In this document: in pieces, positions 53,387 to 64,000 of the stretch
Layout of the letters: every line of letters begins with the position of its first letter
Numbering within the stretch: the first letter of the stretch is position 1
Assembly: GCF_001039355.2 (NCBI RefSeq)
Contig: NW_019775875.1
Coordinates: forward strand, 106,021 to 170,020
Origin: Lingula anatina
Taxonomy: Eukaryota > Brachiopoda > Lingulata > Lingulida > Lingulidae
DNA length: 64,000 nt
Direction of reading: 5' to 3'
Notes under the pieces: model-generated
Told to the model about the DNA's origin: nothing
What the model saw: only the letters and a program-made list of their open reading frames with translations
The model's database searches: none
Position numbers and translations under genes: made by a program

Positions 53387-54066
53387 GCAGTATAGAGTGC
53401 ACATGCAGTGAAGGAATTGAGCACGCATAAGTTGTCACAAAGAGCTTTATGAACATATTAAAGGGATGGTAAAACTTGTTAAAATTATGTTATTGGTTAA
53501 ATCTATTTGTATCTTATGTTAATTACTAGTAATATTTAAGGTAGCATACACTATTTCAAACGTAATTCCAATATCATTTTAACAATTGTATGACACTTTT
53601 TCTCAAGTTTCATACATAATGAATCAGGTAGAATGGTAGTGAAAACTGAACAGATGGTCAAAAAACTTCCTTGAATAAATAGGGTAGTGTTTGTGAATAT
53701 ATGGGAAGTTTAATAATAAGTGGAAATATATTCCGATTGTGCAAATTGACAGTACAACCCAGTGATGAGTTTTGTGGCCTATCTTTTGTTCTGATTCCAG
53801 TATGCCGAGCAAAATGAATTTATTAGTAAATAAGTGAATAAATGTACAGGAAAAATGAATAGGAGTGGAAGAAGAAGTCTTGTAAACTTATAATTTTCCT
53901 AGAACTTTTTGCTGTCCCTTTGAACAACTGGATGTTGACCAGGTCAAACTGGTGACAGATATTCAGGCACAATTATCCACAGGTTATGGTACAAGAATAT
54001 TTTAATCTTGGTTACAATTGTTCTTTTTGCTGTTGAAAAGAAATTATATATACAGCACCATATAAA

Positions 54067-54302
54067 GCCTAGGTCCCAACTACATTTTGGACGCACGGTT
54101 TTTAGGTTCCTTGCGTCCGGCTAGGACGTAGCTAGATCACAGGGAAGGAATCAAGTAATTGGTGAGAAGTTTCCACGTGCTGTTTGCGTCCTCCAAAAGT
54201 TACACGATGGACATGCTCTGCACGCACGAACTCCCACGTTTTCTCCATTTTTTGGCCGTAGACCACACGTAACAGCCCGTATGTTAGGTTGGGACCTAGA
54301 CT
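54067..54302. mobile_element. Short-TIR MITE
   Basis: The ends CCTAGGTCCCAAC (54068) and GTTGGGACCTAGAC (to 54301) are inverted copies, about 235 bp apart. The interior is weakly self-complementary and non-coding. Confidence 0.65.
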
Positions 54303-55818
54303 TAACATAGGAAGCTTTATTATTGTAAAAGAGTACACCACTATAGCAGATTTTAGGTGCATGCATGAATGTATCTGTTTGCGATAAATCATATACTGTC
54401 TACTGTCCACATCTCATTTCAAAACATATAGTATAATATGCTAGTGCTTAAGATGGTTGGTCTCCTTTAAACTTAGTTGTTTACAAAATTTTTCCCCAAT
54501 AGATTCTTTTCTGTACATCAGTGATAAATACATGACAGTAAGGTATTATTATGTTATAATGTTGAGCATTCCTTATTGTATTGTGGACAGCAGTACATAA
54601 AGTGTTCATTACAGTCTCAATCAAGTATGCTTAAAGCAATCGCTGGTGTTTTTAGATATCTTACATAATAAATAAGTACTGCAAAATCCTAAACACTCAA
54701 TACTTAAAATATGTAATTCATGTAAATTTGTTTTATTACTGATAAAGGAATATTTTACTCTTTTGCTTCTTAAGAGAATGCACTGTAATTGTACTTTATA
54801 ATGTAAACCAAAATTGATGTTTAATACCATATGAATGTGCCATATAGATGACAGATGTGGACTGTGACATTTATTCTGTACAGCCTGATAACAGGGAATA
54901 TGTTGGTACTGGTGACAGAATTAATTCTGCCTCGGTATGTGGCTGAATATTATTATTTATGGCAGCATCTGAAACTGATTAAGGGACATAATCACTGTCA
55001 TTATTAAAGCAGGCTATGCATGATGAAAATGATTTTCCAAAGGGAAGTCCTGTGGTTCAAGCAGCTTTAAAGATAAGACGTGATGATGTTCATTTTTAAC
55101 AAACAAGGAATATATAAAAAAACTGCCATTTATTAAAGGCATAAAATATATAAAATTAGAGCTTGCCCTAGCATAATTTGGCCAAATGAAAGCCATGAGT
55201 TTAAACATCTAGAATTTAAAATCTAGAATTATTTTTATTTCTATTGACAAATTATCTTTAGCGTTTGATAGAAATTTACGTGTGTGAAAAATAGCACTTT
55301 TGGTGGTAAAATTGTTGATTAAAAAATGACCCATATTTTCAAACATGTAAATATATAATCATGGTTTGTTTAATTCCCTAGGCAAGGGAAATTATTTTAG
55401 TGAATTCAATTATTATTTCCAGGAAATTTGCTGAAATTATTCAAACTCCCTAAAAAAGGGAACAGGATTACTTATAATGAAGAAACAGAATGGTCTCGTG
55501 CTGTCTCCATGAATAATGTTGCACATTAGATGACATCATAGAGGAATAATTACTTCCTGAAATACTGTTCAAGTTAAGCTTGTTCATTTAGCTGTTCATG
55601 TATATAATATAGTATTTCATTTGAAACATCATATTAATATTAGTGAATTGCATTTATTTTTTCAGGGTTTCAGGCATAATAAGATGAGACGATAAAGGGA
55701 AGTCGACTGCTAGACTTATGATGTAGAACATTTGAGTGCTCCCAATTCAACCAGTATTGTAAACCATGTTACCAAAGCCAGCATCAGCAACGGTGGAAAC
55801 ACAGTAAGCCCAATAACT

Positions 55819-56432
55819 ATGGGTGATGCATGCAAAAAGGATTTTTGTCCACGTTTGGTGGATTATTTGATTATTGTAGGATCACGCCATCCTAGTCGTA
55901 ACAACTCAGTGGCATCAACTCCTGAACTGTTACGGCGTTATCCAGATGTAGATCACCCAGATTTTGCCCTTGCCCCTGACATTGTCTTCTTCTGTCAGCC
56001 AGAGGGATGTATAAGTGTGGGGCCCAAACGCATGAGCCTGAGAGAATCCACCTCGTTTGTTTTCACATTGACTGAAAAAGACAGTGGCAAAACACGGTAT
56101 GGGATATGTGTCAACTTCTACAGACCCTTCATCAGAAGGAGTAAATCCGAATCTTTAAGCAAACGTTCAGAAAGAACAGAATCTGTGAAATCGTCTGAAT
56201 CTTCCAACAGTGATAGAAGTGCCAATGTTCCTGGGGGAGAAAAACCTCGTGCACGTCGTCGATTGTCTAACAAAGTGAGAAACCACACATTGACATCTTT
56301 GTGTCTGGTCAGCCATCATCCATTTTTCTCCAAGTTTCGGGAATGTTTAACAGTGTTGCGACGCTTGATTGATGGGTGCAATGAGAGGTGCTCTATGAAG
56401 AGATTGGGAGGTTCAGTGAAGGGCAGTCCAAG
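55819..56432 (+). CDS. MADD: MADD / Rab3 GEP, first coding exon (partial)
   Basis: Encodes the N-terminal 204 residues of the Rab3/Rab27 guanine-nucleotide exchange factor. The start of the uDENN domain is unmistakable: FCPRLVDYLIIVGSRHPS, then TPELLRRYP, PDIVFFCQPEGC, RMSLRESTSFVFTLTEKDSG and TRYGICVNFYRPF. A Ser/Arg-rich insert follows, then TLTSLCLVSHHPFFSKFREC and a basic end at a GTGAGT donor in phase 2. The ATG at 55819 (M-G-D-A-C-K-K-D-F-C-P) is the first in frame after a TAG at 55711 and is two or three residues from the usual family start. No later MADD exon (rest of uDENN, cDENN, dDENN, death domain) is found downstream in this window. Confidence 0.93.
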
Positions 56433-56610
56433 GTGAGTAATGTCAAAATGTGCTGTCATTTCTCTCTTGGGGCCAGGTTTCAGAAAAAAATTAAAAACAG
56501 AAATTGGTTGTAACTTGAAGACCAAAATTTTGGTCTACTTCAGAAATAAACATGCAGTAGTCCATAAAAATCCAGTGACCATTTGTCAAAACCAGTGGCC
56601 ATCACTTTTT

Positions 56611-56611
56611 N
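56611..56611. other. Single N: probable scaffold join with missing sequence
   Basis: One ambiguous base lies 179 bp after the MADD donor. To its right there are no MADD exons, only repeats and then SPTLC2 from its middle. The other single N in the window (35110) also marks an assembly fault. Confidence 0.75.
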
Positions 56612-57109
56612 AAAAACCTAGTTTTCACAGTCCTGGCTAATTGGATTTTATACCAGGACTGTTAAAATACACATGTTAAATTTTAATTCATCACATTTCT
56701 ACAAGTGAAGTAAACATATTTTTCACATCAGTATTAAATATTTCACTGTAGTGTTTAACCTACCCATACATGGGTCTTGTACAGGTGCTTAGGTCTGCTG
56801 TGTAGTGGGTATGGCAGGTTAATGTTGTTTCAGTTTTCATCTCTTATCACTTTCTGGAAAATATGTCAGCAGTTTGAGTCCATTTCCACTGTACACTCAT
56901 CTGAAGTAAATGAAAAAATAGTATAAATAAAACACAACATGAAACTCAAAAGGCAAATACAAGAAGAAGTATTGTATATGTTTGTACATGTTTTCAACAA
57001 TGGTGCTAATATATATGAATTTACAAAGTGAGCAGAATAAAAGATCTGAAAGATCAATCAACAACATTTATGTTGCATTTTTAAGGCAGATCTGTGGATT
57101 GTTGCTTAC

Positions 57110-57398
57110 CAGAAAACACAACGTCCTCAAATTTGTCTTCCACTGCCAGGGCCTCCTGGCACCAGTTTACTCTTTTCTGACAGTTGATCAACCTTACAAG
57201 TTGACAGTAGTCTTTCCCACTCTTCACCCAACCAACCTTCTTTCTTAATCTCCGTACAGTGCTATGTTGGTGCGTTGTACATTTTATGAAACAATCCTCT
57301 TCAAAATGCCTAGAACAGATCATGGCTTTGTCTGGGTTAAAAGAGCTGTCACATCTGTTGATGTATTGGATCACTTGGGTCCTCCATCTATCTGTTAC
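57110..57398 (-). pseudogene. THAP-domain exon fragment
   Basis: An open stretch between a plausible acceptor (CTGAG at 57399) and donor (GTAAGC at 57109). It contains the second half of a THAP zinc-binding DNA-binding domain: RWRTQVIQYINRC, then the signature MICSRHFEEDCFI. The first half with the C-x-C pair should lie in an upstream exon, which I cannot find. THAP domains occur in transposases (P element, Kolobok) and in host regulators. The repeat-rich surroundings favour a transposon remnant. The true status (active exon or relic) is unsettled. Confidence 0.55.
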
Positions 57399-57735
57399 CT
57401 CAGATACCCCTGTGGATATAAAAAGATTAACTCATAGAAGTAGAGAAAGTGTTTTACTTGGGAATGGAAGTTTCTTTGTGGTATCAACAATCTAGCATAT
57501 AAACAGGCATGGAGGTACTGCTCTGAAGGTATAAAATGTGCATTATGACATCCATCTTGAAATAACATTTTATTTTATAATTCTTGAGAAAGTAGTTAGT
57601 TATTCACTTGAGGAAAAGGTGGGGAGAGGTTATGGTATAATGGTTTTCTTAATGATTATTATTTATCAATTTTACCTTTCTTAGGCAAACTGTGAAAAGA
57701 AAGACCCTTGCATTTCTGTGAGGAGGCACTACATG

Positions 57736-58403
57736 CACCCTGAGCTTCAGAGATAACTTGACACTAACCTCTTCACAATATCCTATCTTCATCGTGTCAA
57801 GTTACATCTGACCACATTCGATTGCCCCCGCCGCCCGCCATTCAAATTTAAAGCCCGCACTCAATGACTCATTGAACGATCTAGCCAATGAACGCGAACG
57901 AGTCAAAGCGCGCTTTGTTCAAATCCGGACCAATCAGAGATAAGGCTCAATATCAAGGACTTGCCGTAACCTGTGGGCAGCACGCAAAATACATCATCCC
58001 TCAGTAGATAATGATGCAGGGCCTCAAACTGCTCTGGTTTCAATTCCGATATACTCATATTTTGCAAAGAATCAAGAGATAACTTAACACATTTTACGTA
58101 GTCACTCGTACAAGACGCCATGCTTTCTTTGTGTACGGTTATGCACTCGGCACTACTCGGATGTCTCCGCACTCGACAATAACTTTGTTGTTAGTATGGA
58201 GCTTGCGGAATCAGCCGAGGATTACCGATTGACGGTCAACCAATCAACGTTTTCACCAAACTTTGGTGAAAAATTTTGAAACTTGGATTCGATTGGCTTA
58301 TATAAACTAGGTCAAACTATTTTTGTCAGAGGTAACTTGACACGATGAAGATACAGGCTATTGTGAAGAGGTTAGTGTCAAGTTATCTCTGAAGCTCAGG
58401 GTG
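57736..58403 (-). mobile_element. 668-bp TIR transposon with 8-bp target duplication
   Basis: The ends start CACCCTGAGCTTCAGAGATA. The first 45 bp of the two inverted termini are identical, and similarity continues to about 80 bp. ACTACATG flanks both ends directly (57728-57735 and 58404-58411), an 8-bp target-site duplication. Within each terminus AACTTGACAC recurs inverted (GTGTCAAGTT), so each end can itself fold. 8-bp duplications are known for hAT, P and some other superfamilies. The terminus matches none that I can name. Inside, a minus-strand exon starts a RecQ-like helicase and stops shortly after the Walker A motif, as in an internally deleted derivative. Confidence 0.85.
57950..58121 (-). 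pseudogene. 5' fragment of RecQ-like helicase inside the TIR element
   Basis: From the ATG at 58121 about 55 codons read like the start of a RecQ-type superfamily 2 helicase. A Q-motif-like LKPEQFEALHH is followed by DVFCVLPTGYGKSLIL, with the Walker A (motif I) GYGKS. Similarity ends after about SLI. The frame then runs another ~15 codons to a stop at 57903 with no helicase motifs Ia-VI. The in-frame ATG at 58172 is a possible earlier start. Because it lies entirely between the inverted termini it is part of the transposon, not a host gene. Confidence 0.75.
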
Positions 58404-59483
58404 ACTACATGAGACAACACAACAAAAACTCCCTCCTGGCATCTTTGAAAAGAACAGAATTAAAATTACAATGATAATAAATAAATATCAATTGATCTAC
58501 ATAATCAGTTATTTATTAATTATATATTGCAGCTATATCTCCATGAGTGTGTTCATATTTTGCTTGTACAAATGCAAAAAAAAGAAAAAAAATTAGAAAG
58601 GGGTTTGCAATTATAGTCTATTTATTCTGTGCTATTATATTATTTAACAGCATGGACCAAGAAAATTTTTAATTTACCAGCTCAAATGTTCATATATTTC
58701 CTGTAGACTGTGAAGAATGAGCGATAAATAGAAAACAATCGACGTCAGACGATAACTGCCCTCAATGACTGACAATATGAACATTATGGAGGGAAAGTAC
58801 TACAATGTATCATCTGCTCTAGTTGTACTTTATGATTGATGTATAGGCTTCTTTTCCAATGCCAATTTTTCGTCTTTGTGGTAGGATTTACGCATCTTTC
58901 ATTCACAAAATAAGCACATACTTCATTATTTGGTATAAATGTATAACAGTACAGTACCAGTACTTCATGATCCGGTATTTTGGACCCATACCTAATTGAT
59001 TTTTACAGTACTGTACCGGTACACAGCCCTAATAGAACATATTGTACTTGTACTTAATCTCTGTAAGCGTTATCGTCTCATCTGCACAAAAAACTGCCTC
59101 TACCTGTCCAAATGACACAAAAGTTAATCGACAACCACAATATGCTCGCTATTTGTACGGGAGGTCACATGATCCAAATGCACATGATTTCACGAAGAGT
59201 TTGTGGTAAGCCAATTATCCTTTGATCTTGTTCCATGTTTCTAGTCCCTTGGTTATTATTTCCAAGCTGTAACATTCATGATAACATCATAAAATTATAA
59301 CACATGTACAGGACTGAGGGCAACATGTCATGTTTTGGAACCCAGTGATGTATTCAAATGTGCCGTTATGATAGTTAATCTTAAAGATTCTTTTAACTGC
59401 TTCTTTTTGCTTACTAATAGGAATCTTTGGTCATTTTACCATCTCAGTATTTCAAATGAATGATACATTGCGTTTACGCAACA

Positions 59484-60010
59484 CAGATGTGTCTGTACAT
59501 ATTGCCATCACCTGCGTCTGTCGTCGCCGCCGTCGCCGTCGGCGCCGTGCACTTTCCTTGTAAACACGATAAGTGGAAGGCAGTTTTACTTTTTGGCTTT
59601 ATATTTACAGAGCTGATGAATATTCATAAAATGCAGGTCAAGTTCGAAAGTCAGCATGACCGGGCCATTATTGTAGAAGTTATGCTGTTTTTTCACTTTT
59701 CAGCATATATGCAACACTGTAAACACATTTCAACCAAAACCGATAGGCCTGTTGTCATGAAACTCACAGGAAGAATTGATCTTACTAAAACGCAGGTCAA
59801 GTTCGAAAATCGGCATGATCGGGCCACTATTTTAGTAGTTATGCCTTTTTTCACTTTTCAGCATATATGCAACACTGTAAACACAATATAAGAAAAACAG
59901 ATAGGCCAATTGTCATTAAATTCACAGGAGTGGTCAATCCTGCTAAAATGCAGGTTAAGTTAAAAAATCAGCATAATCGGGCCATTATTTTAGAAGTTAT
60001 GCTGTTTTTT
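59484..60010. repeat. Composite satellite block 1 (~159-bp units)
   Basis: A GC-rich head (CGTCGCCGCCGTCGCC-like) is followed by three units of about 159 bp, aligned at CAGGTCAAGTTCG at 59634, 59793 and 59951. Each unit holds GGGCCATTATT and TGCAACACTGTAAACAC. The apparent 143-codon frame is an accident of the repeat. Confidence 0.85.
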
Positions 60011-60059
60011 ACATTTCCTTAGATTCAATTCTTAGGCATGTTATCAGTTTCATTATTTA

Positions 60060-60600
60060 ATTAATAAGATATGTAAAAGTGTTTTTTTTGACATTTCCTG
60101 CATCTTTACAACATTGTTAGTTGATTTTGTAAAAATGATGTTAAACTTGTTATTGTGTATTGTGTAATAAAGTTTCAAAAATGGAAATAAACTCATATCA
60201 TTGCAGTTTGTAAGTTTCAATCATTCACTATGTTCAGAATCTCAGAATGGAAGAAATTGGACATTTAACACTGCTCTGTTGATATTTTTCCCATCTCATC
60301 AATTTTCTTAGTTGATAATATAAAAATGGCAGTAAACTGTTAATTTTGTTTTATGTTAAAAATTGTTAAAAATGGAAATAAACCCATTTCAGAACAGTGC
60401 TGTCTTGTTTACATTTTGGCATTTTCAAGTTGTGGCTTTGAAGTTCCATGGGCCTGAAGACCTTTGCTGGTCACATTTTCTGAATATCCATGATACTAAT
60501 ATTTTATTCTTAAAAATTGATGGTGATTATGCTGTTAAACATTATGTAATATTGCATCAAAATTTGAAAAAAACCTATTTTGGGCATTGCTCCCATGATG
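60060..60600. repeat. Degenerate repeat pair within composite block
   Basis: AAAATGGAAATAAACYCAT and its flanks occur twice (about 60178 and 60371). The 60410-60600 segment (CATGGGCCTGAAG) recurs at 61030-61230. Confidence 0.65.
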
Positions 60601-60656
60601 ACCATTTAAGAAAAACCATGTCACTTACTGTTCTCAAACAGTACAGTAAATATGTA

Positions 60657-61230
60657 CAGATGTGTCTGTACATATTGCCATCACCTGCGTCTGTCGTCGC
60701 CGTCATCGCCGTTGCCGGCACCTTGCACTTTCATTGTAAACACGATAAGTGGAAGGCAGTTTTACTTTTGGGCTTTATATTTAAAGAGCTGATGAATATT
60801 CATAAAACGCAGGTCAAGTTCGAAAATCAGGATGATCGGGCCATTATTGTAGAAGTTATGCTTTTTTCTTTCACTTTTCAACATATATGCAACACTGTAA
60901 ACACATTTCAAGGAAAACCGATAGGCCTGTTGTCGTGAAACTCTCAGGAGTAATCGATCTTACTAAAACGGAGGTCAAGTTCGAAAATCGGCATGCAGCC
61001 TGAGTTGGAAAAGCAGTCTAATTGGCTTCTTTTTCTGGAAGTTATACATTTTCAAAGTGTGAACTTGAACTCTCATGGGCCTGAAGCCTTATGCTTGTTA
61101 CACATTTTACTTTCATTGGTATTACCTGTTGAGCATAATTAAAATTTGATGTTGAATTTACAGTTTAACATAATGTACTTTTGCATCAGAATTGACAGTA
61201 GCCTATTTTGTGCATAGTTATTTCCTGCTT
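60657..61230. repeat. Composite satellite block 2
   Basis: Repeats the head of block 1 at an offset of about 1173 bp with high identity, followed by two ~160-bp units (60810, 60970) and then a copy of the 60410-60600 segment. Together with block 1 this is a higher-order repeat. Confidence 0.8.
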
Positions 61231-61537
61231 TTTGTCTGTACATTTGACAGCTTTGCTGCCTTGTTATGATGGTTACATTTAAAAATATTTGCAGAATGCT
61301 GTTATCAATTAATTTATGTTATATCATGTTTTATGAAAATTTTCTTTGACAAATTGTCTTTACGTTGTTGTTTGCTACTTATGTATGTCTTTACATTTAA
61401 ATAATGAGAGAACCCCCCTCCCCCCAGCAAGCATTCAATCTCTAATACAGGTTTAAGAAGAGGCTCATGATCAGAAGATCAGAGAAGCTTGAGCTTGAAT
61501 GGTTTTAGATTTAAAAAATAACATACTATCTTTTCAG

Positions 61538-63561
61538 GATCAACGGATATACACAAAGAACTAGAAGATTTAGTGGCCAGGTTTGTAGGATGTGAGGCAG
61601 CCATCACCTTTGGTATGGGGTTTGCTACTAACTCAATGAACATTCCCACCCTGATGGGCAAAGTAAGTTATAAACACATTGTTTTCCAAATTATTATTAT
61701 TATTATTTTGCACGTATGGATTTTTTTTTCACATTGCAAAGGAATTATAGCTATTGTCTGACCAAAGTGGTTCAGAGGGTACTAAAACTGAAATCTGCAT
61801 TTAGCTTTTTATAAGGCTGATGTGTAACAAATCCAGTACGTAAATATTTGCCAGTCCATGAAATACATTAGAAAAATTGTTGATTTTAAATTGCTAAGCA
61901 TAGACCTTTTTGTCTGGCCTGGAATAGAAAATAAAAATATTAAATTAAAAAAAAGTAGAAATTTATAGAAAATTTGCATGGAAGGATGTGCAAAACTCCT
62001 TTCTTTTCAGTGAATGTAGTAGTAAAAGACTTTGAAAATAAGACCAAGGAGAGAGAGATATATGTGTTAAGCAGCATCATACAAAATGAATGTTCTGTGC
62101 TTGTGTGCTATTTGCTAGGATATAGGGAAACAACAAGGTTTCAACATGGCTCTTGAATTTTTTATGCATAAAAGGGCTAATGTTGCTAATGCATGTACAG
62201 TGGAAATGTACATCAATCATTGTATCATGATGAACAAATTGAAAAAGCATACACACGCTAAAAATATTGGGCCACAACAAGTTTTATCAAACCACATACT
62301 GGGTTAATGCAACAGCATTCTAGCTCTTATTTGGAGCCTTAAAAGAAAACCTGATATTAGAAAGTTACCACTAAGAACAAGTTAGTGCTAGTTAAAGATG
62401 GTAACATTGGTAATTATATATGGTAATTCTTTTATCAGTATATTTTACGTGTAATTTAATGCTGAAAGGCATGTAAAATAAGTTGACCACAATTTTATTT
62501 TTCTGTATTTCAGGGTACATTAATTCTTAGTGATGAGTTAAATCATGCTTCCCTTGTCCTTGGATCCAGACTGGCTGGGTGCCAAATTCAGGTCTTCAAA
62601 CACAATGGTGAGTAGACTTATTGAAGGAGCATGTGCACGCAGATATTGCACCTAGTGGTTGTTTATTTCAAGTCATCTATAAAAAATGGAATTGTACTGG
62701 CTCTGCACTACTAGACTGTAAGCAACTTTGTACTGAATTTAATGTGCATTCAAGATATGAATAATTGAATTTCAGATATGGATAGTTTAGAGACAAAATT
62801 AAGAGATGCAGTAGTGAATGGGCAGCCCAGAACACACAGACCTTGGAAGAAGATACTGATAGTAGTAGAAGGAGTCTACAGGTAAGGCAAGGAGCCCTAA
62901 CCATTGATGTAGTTTGAATGATTTATAATACCTTTAAATGCACTCTGCCGAGGCACTAATATCAACATAATGATGCTTCTGGGTTATTTTTGGTTGCTTA
63001 ATGAGAGTATTTATCCCTGCAACCATTTTTGGTGTTTTGTTTATCTACCAGTACTTTTAGGTGACAGATGCAGAAGTTAATAATAAAATATTTTACTGTT
63101 GCCCTGTGAAAATTATTTTTCATTTCCATAACATCTTTCTCCATAAACTATTCAGGTTTCTTTGTATTTAACAAGAAAGGAAGTGAATAAAAGTAATCAC
63201 CAGCTAAAATATTTAAGAATAAATAGAAGAAGGCAAACTTTTTATGTTAACGGTAAAAGTTTTATGGAAGGGGGCAAATTCCTATGGGATGGTCAATTTT
63301 TATACTGTGATTCAAGTTCAGTTTTGTTTTTGTTTTTTCAGCATGGAAGGCTCTATAGTTAAACTTCCTGAAGTGATAAGACTAAAAAAGAAGTACAAGG
63401 CATACCTGTATTTAGACGAGGCTCACAGTATAGGTGCTATTGGTCCCACTGGGCGAGGAATTGTGGAGTATTTTGGCTGTGATCCCAAGGACGTAGACAT
63501 AATGATGGGGACCTTTACCAAAAGTTTTGGTGCAGCTGGAGGATATATAGCAGGAACTAAG
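61538..63561 (+). CDS. SPTLC2: Serine palmitoyltransferase subunit 2, middle exons (partial)
   Basis: The PLP-dependent catalytic subunit of serine palmitoyltransferase condenses serine with palmitoyl-CoA in the first step of sphingolipid synthesis at the ER. Exons 61538-61662, 62514-62607, 62776-62881 and 63342-63561 have consistent phases (start 1, then 0, 1, 2, end 0). They encode [81 protein letters not shown] and the active-site segment [16 protein letters not shown], whose lysine forms the Schiff base. The membrane-anchoring N-terminal exons and the part before ELE are not found upstream. The C-terminal part lies beyond the window. Confidence 0.93.
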
Positions 63562-63580
63562 GTGGGACGGCATGTCCTAG

Positions 63581-63836
63581 CCCCTGGGAAAATTTGTCAC
63601 ATTTAAAGCTCACTTACGGTTCTCAGTCTGTCCTAGAACATAATGTTTTTTTCTTTTGATGAAAAATGTTCTTAATCTGTTTTAAGACATTCTGAAGGAC
63701 GTCCCAAAAACAGTTCTCAAACTATTACATTCAATACAGTACAACATTAGAACTGTAAAAAAAATACACCAAATGTTCTAGAATAGATTGAGAACCATAA
63801 GTGAATGTTAAATGAGACAAATTTTCGCAGGGGGGG
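63581..63836. mobile_element. Fold-back (MITE-like) element in SPTLC2 intron
   Basis: The left arm 63581-63639 and right arm 63775-63836 are inverted copies over ~55-60 bp with about 80% identity (shared GAAAATTTGTC, CACTTACGGTTCTCA and CTAGAAC blocks). It begins 20 bp after the exon donor at 63561. Confidence 0.75.
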
Positions 63837-63971
63837 GGGGGGATTGTTCAGCTGTGCTTAGTATACAACATTTCAGCTGGGTTTCTAATTTTGAATTCCT
63901 ACCAAGGAAAGCCAATCTAGTTGTATAGGGCTTATTGGAGTTTAATTAAAAGATTTTTGTGAGGTGTTTTT

Positions 63972-64000
63972 TTTTTTTTTTGGGGGGGGGGGGGGGGGGG
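63972..64000. repeat. T/G homopolymers at window end
   Basis: T13 or more runs into a G run that reaches the last base, with another G run at 63831-63842. Such ends are weak points in assemblies. Confidence 0.85.

Larger units (their letters stand above)
51719..55818. other. Spacer between IPK and MADD, no coding gene recognised
   Basis: Two MITEs (53158, 54067) lie here. The region just upstream of IPK is richer in CG dinucleotides and may hold promoters. An acceptor-like TTTTTTCAG ends at 55665, so 55666-55818 is probably 5' UTR of the MADD exon, with a TAG in frame at 55711. Confidence 0.6.

Noticed and set aside
57903-58172. Host RecQ helicase gene
   Set aside because: The fragment ends just past Walker A and lies wholly between transposon termini.
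59460-60938. Plus-strand frames of 143 and 191 codons as a duplicated gene family
   Set aside because: Both are read through the same composite satellite, including its GC-rich head. No splice or domain evidence.
55819-63561. MADD-SPTLC2 fusion gene
   Set aside because: The MADD exon ends in phase 2, SPTLC2 begins in phase 1, and conserved parts of both proteins are missing between them.

Overview
The window is animal nuclear DNA. Genes are split by GT-AG introns, polyadenylation signals and microsatellites are present, and small transposable elements are dense. The clearest proteins are metazoan: the synaptic active-zone protein RIM, the m7G tRNA methyltransferase METTL1, the molybdate transporter MFSD5, the Rab3 exchange factor MADD and the serine palmitoyltransferase subunit SPTLC2. 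An isopentenyl phosphate kinase, a family absent from vertebrates and insects as far as I know, and a tandem array of secreted LRR proteins suggest a marine invertebrate (hemichordate, echinoderm, cephalochordate or lophotrochozoan). The phylum cannot be fixed from the sequence alone.

Layout. 1-4637: no gene recognised; one CT/CA microsatellite. 4638-21373: six tandem copies, all on the minus strand, of a four-exon gene for a secreted LRRNT-LRR-LRRCT protein. Copies B to F are intact and copy A is a 5'-truncated pseudogene. Exon lengths (165, 594 and 207-210 bp) are almost invariant, except that copy C carries a 144-bp (two-repeat) internal expansion. Three spacers hold a decayed extra LRRCT exon. 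24399-42393: a 22-exon RIM gene on the plus strand (1190 codons, all splice phases consistent), with a TTAA-flanked transposon in one intron. It also contains a false 1.9-kb duplication around a single N at 35110. 43388-46236: METTL1 (minus), head to head with intronless MFSD5 (46899-48248, plus). 48954-51718: isopentenyl phosphate kinase (minus), tail to tail with MFSD5. 55819-56432: first coding exon of MADD (plus). A single N at 56611 follows, and the rest of MADD and the 5' exons of SPTLC2 are missing, so this is probably a scaffold join. 57110-61240: repeat-rich DNA with a THAP exon, a 668-bp terminal-inverted-repeat element holding the start of a RecQ-like helicase, and a complex satellite. 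61538-63561: four middle exons of SPTLC2, which runs off the window.

Functional links. RIM is a Rab3 effector and MADD a Rab3 GEF, so two parts of the synaptic-vesicle Rab3 cycle lie within about 14 kb. METTL1 and MFSD5 probably share a bidirectional promoter. The LRR genes share an AGATAA element about 40-70 bp upstream of the start codon in four of the five intact copies. At least seven fold-back (MITE-like) elements of roughly 170-250 bp are scattered through introns and spacers.

The features most likely to be new are the LRR array, which gains repeats inside one exon, and the 8-bp-duplication transposon whose first exon is a RecQ-type helicase.
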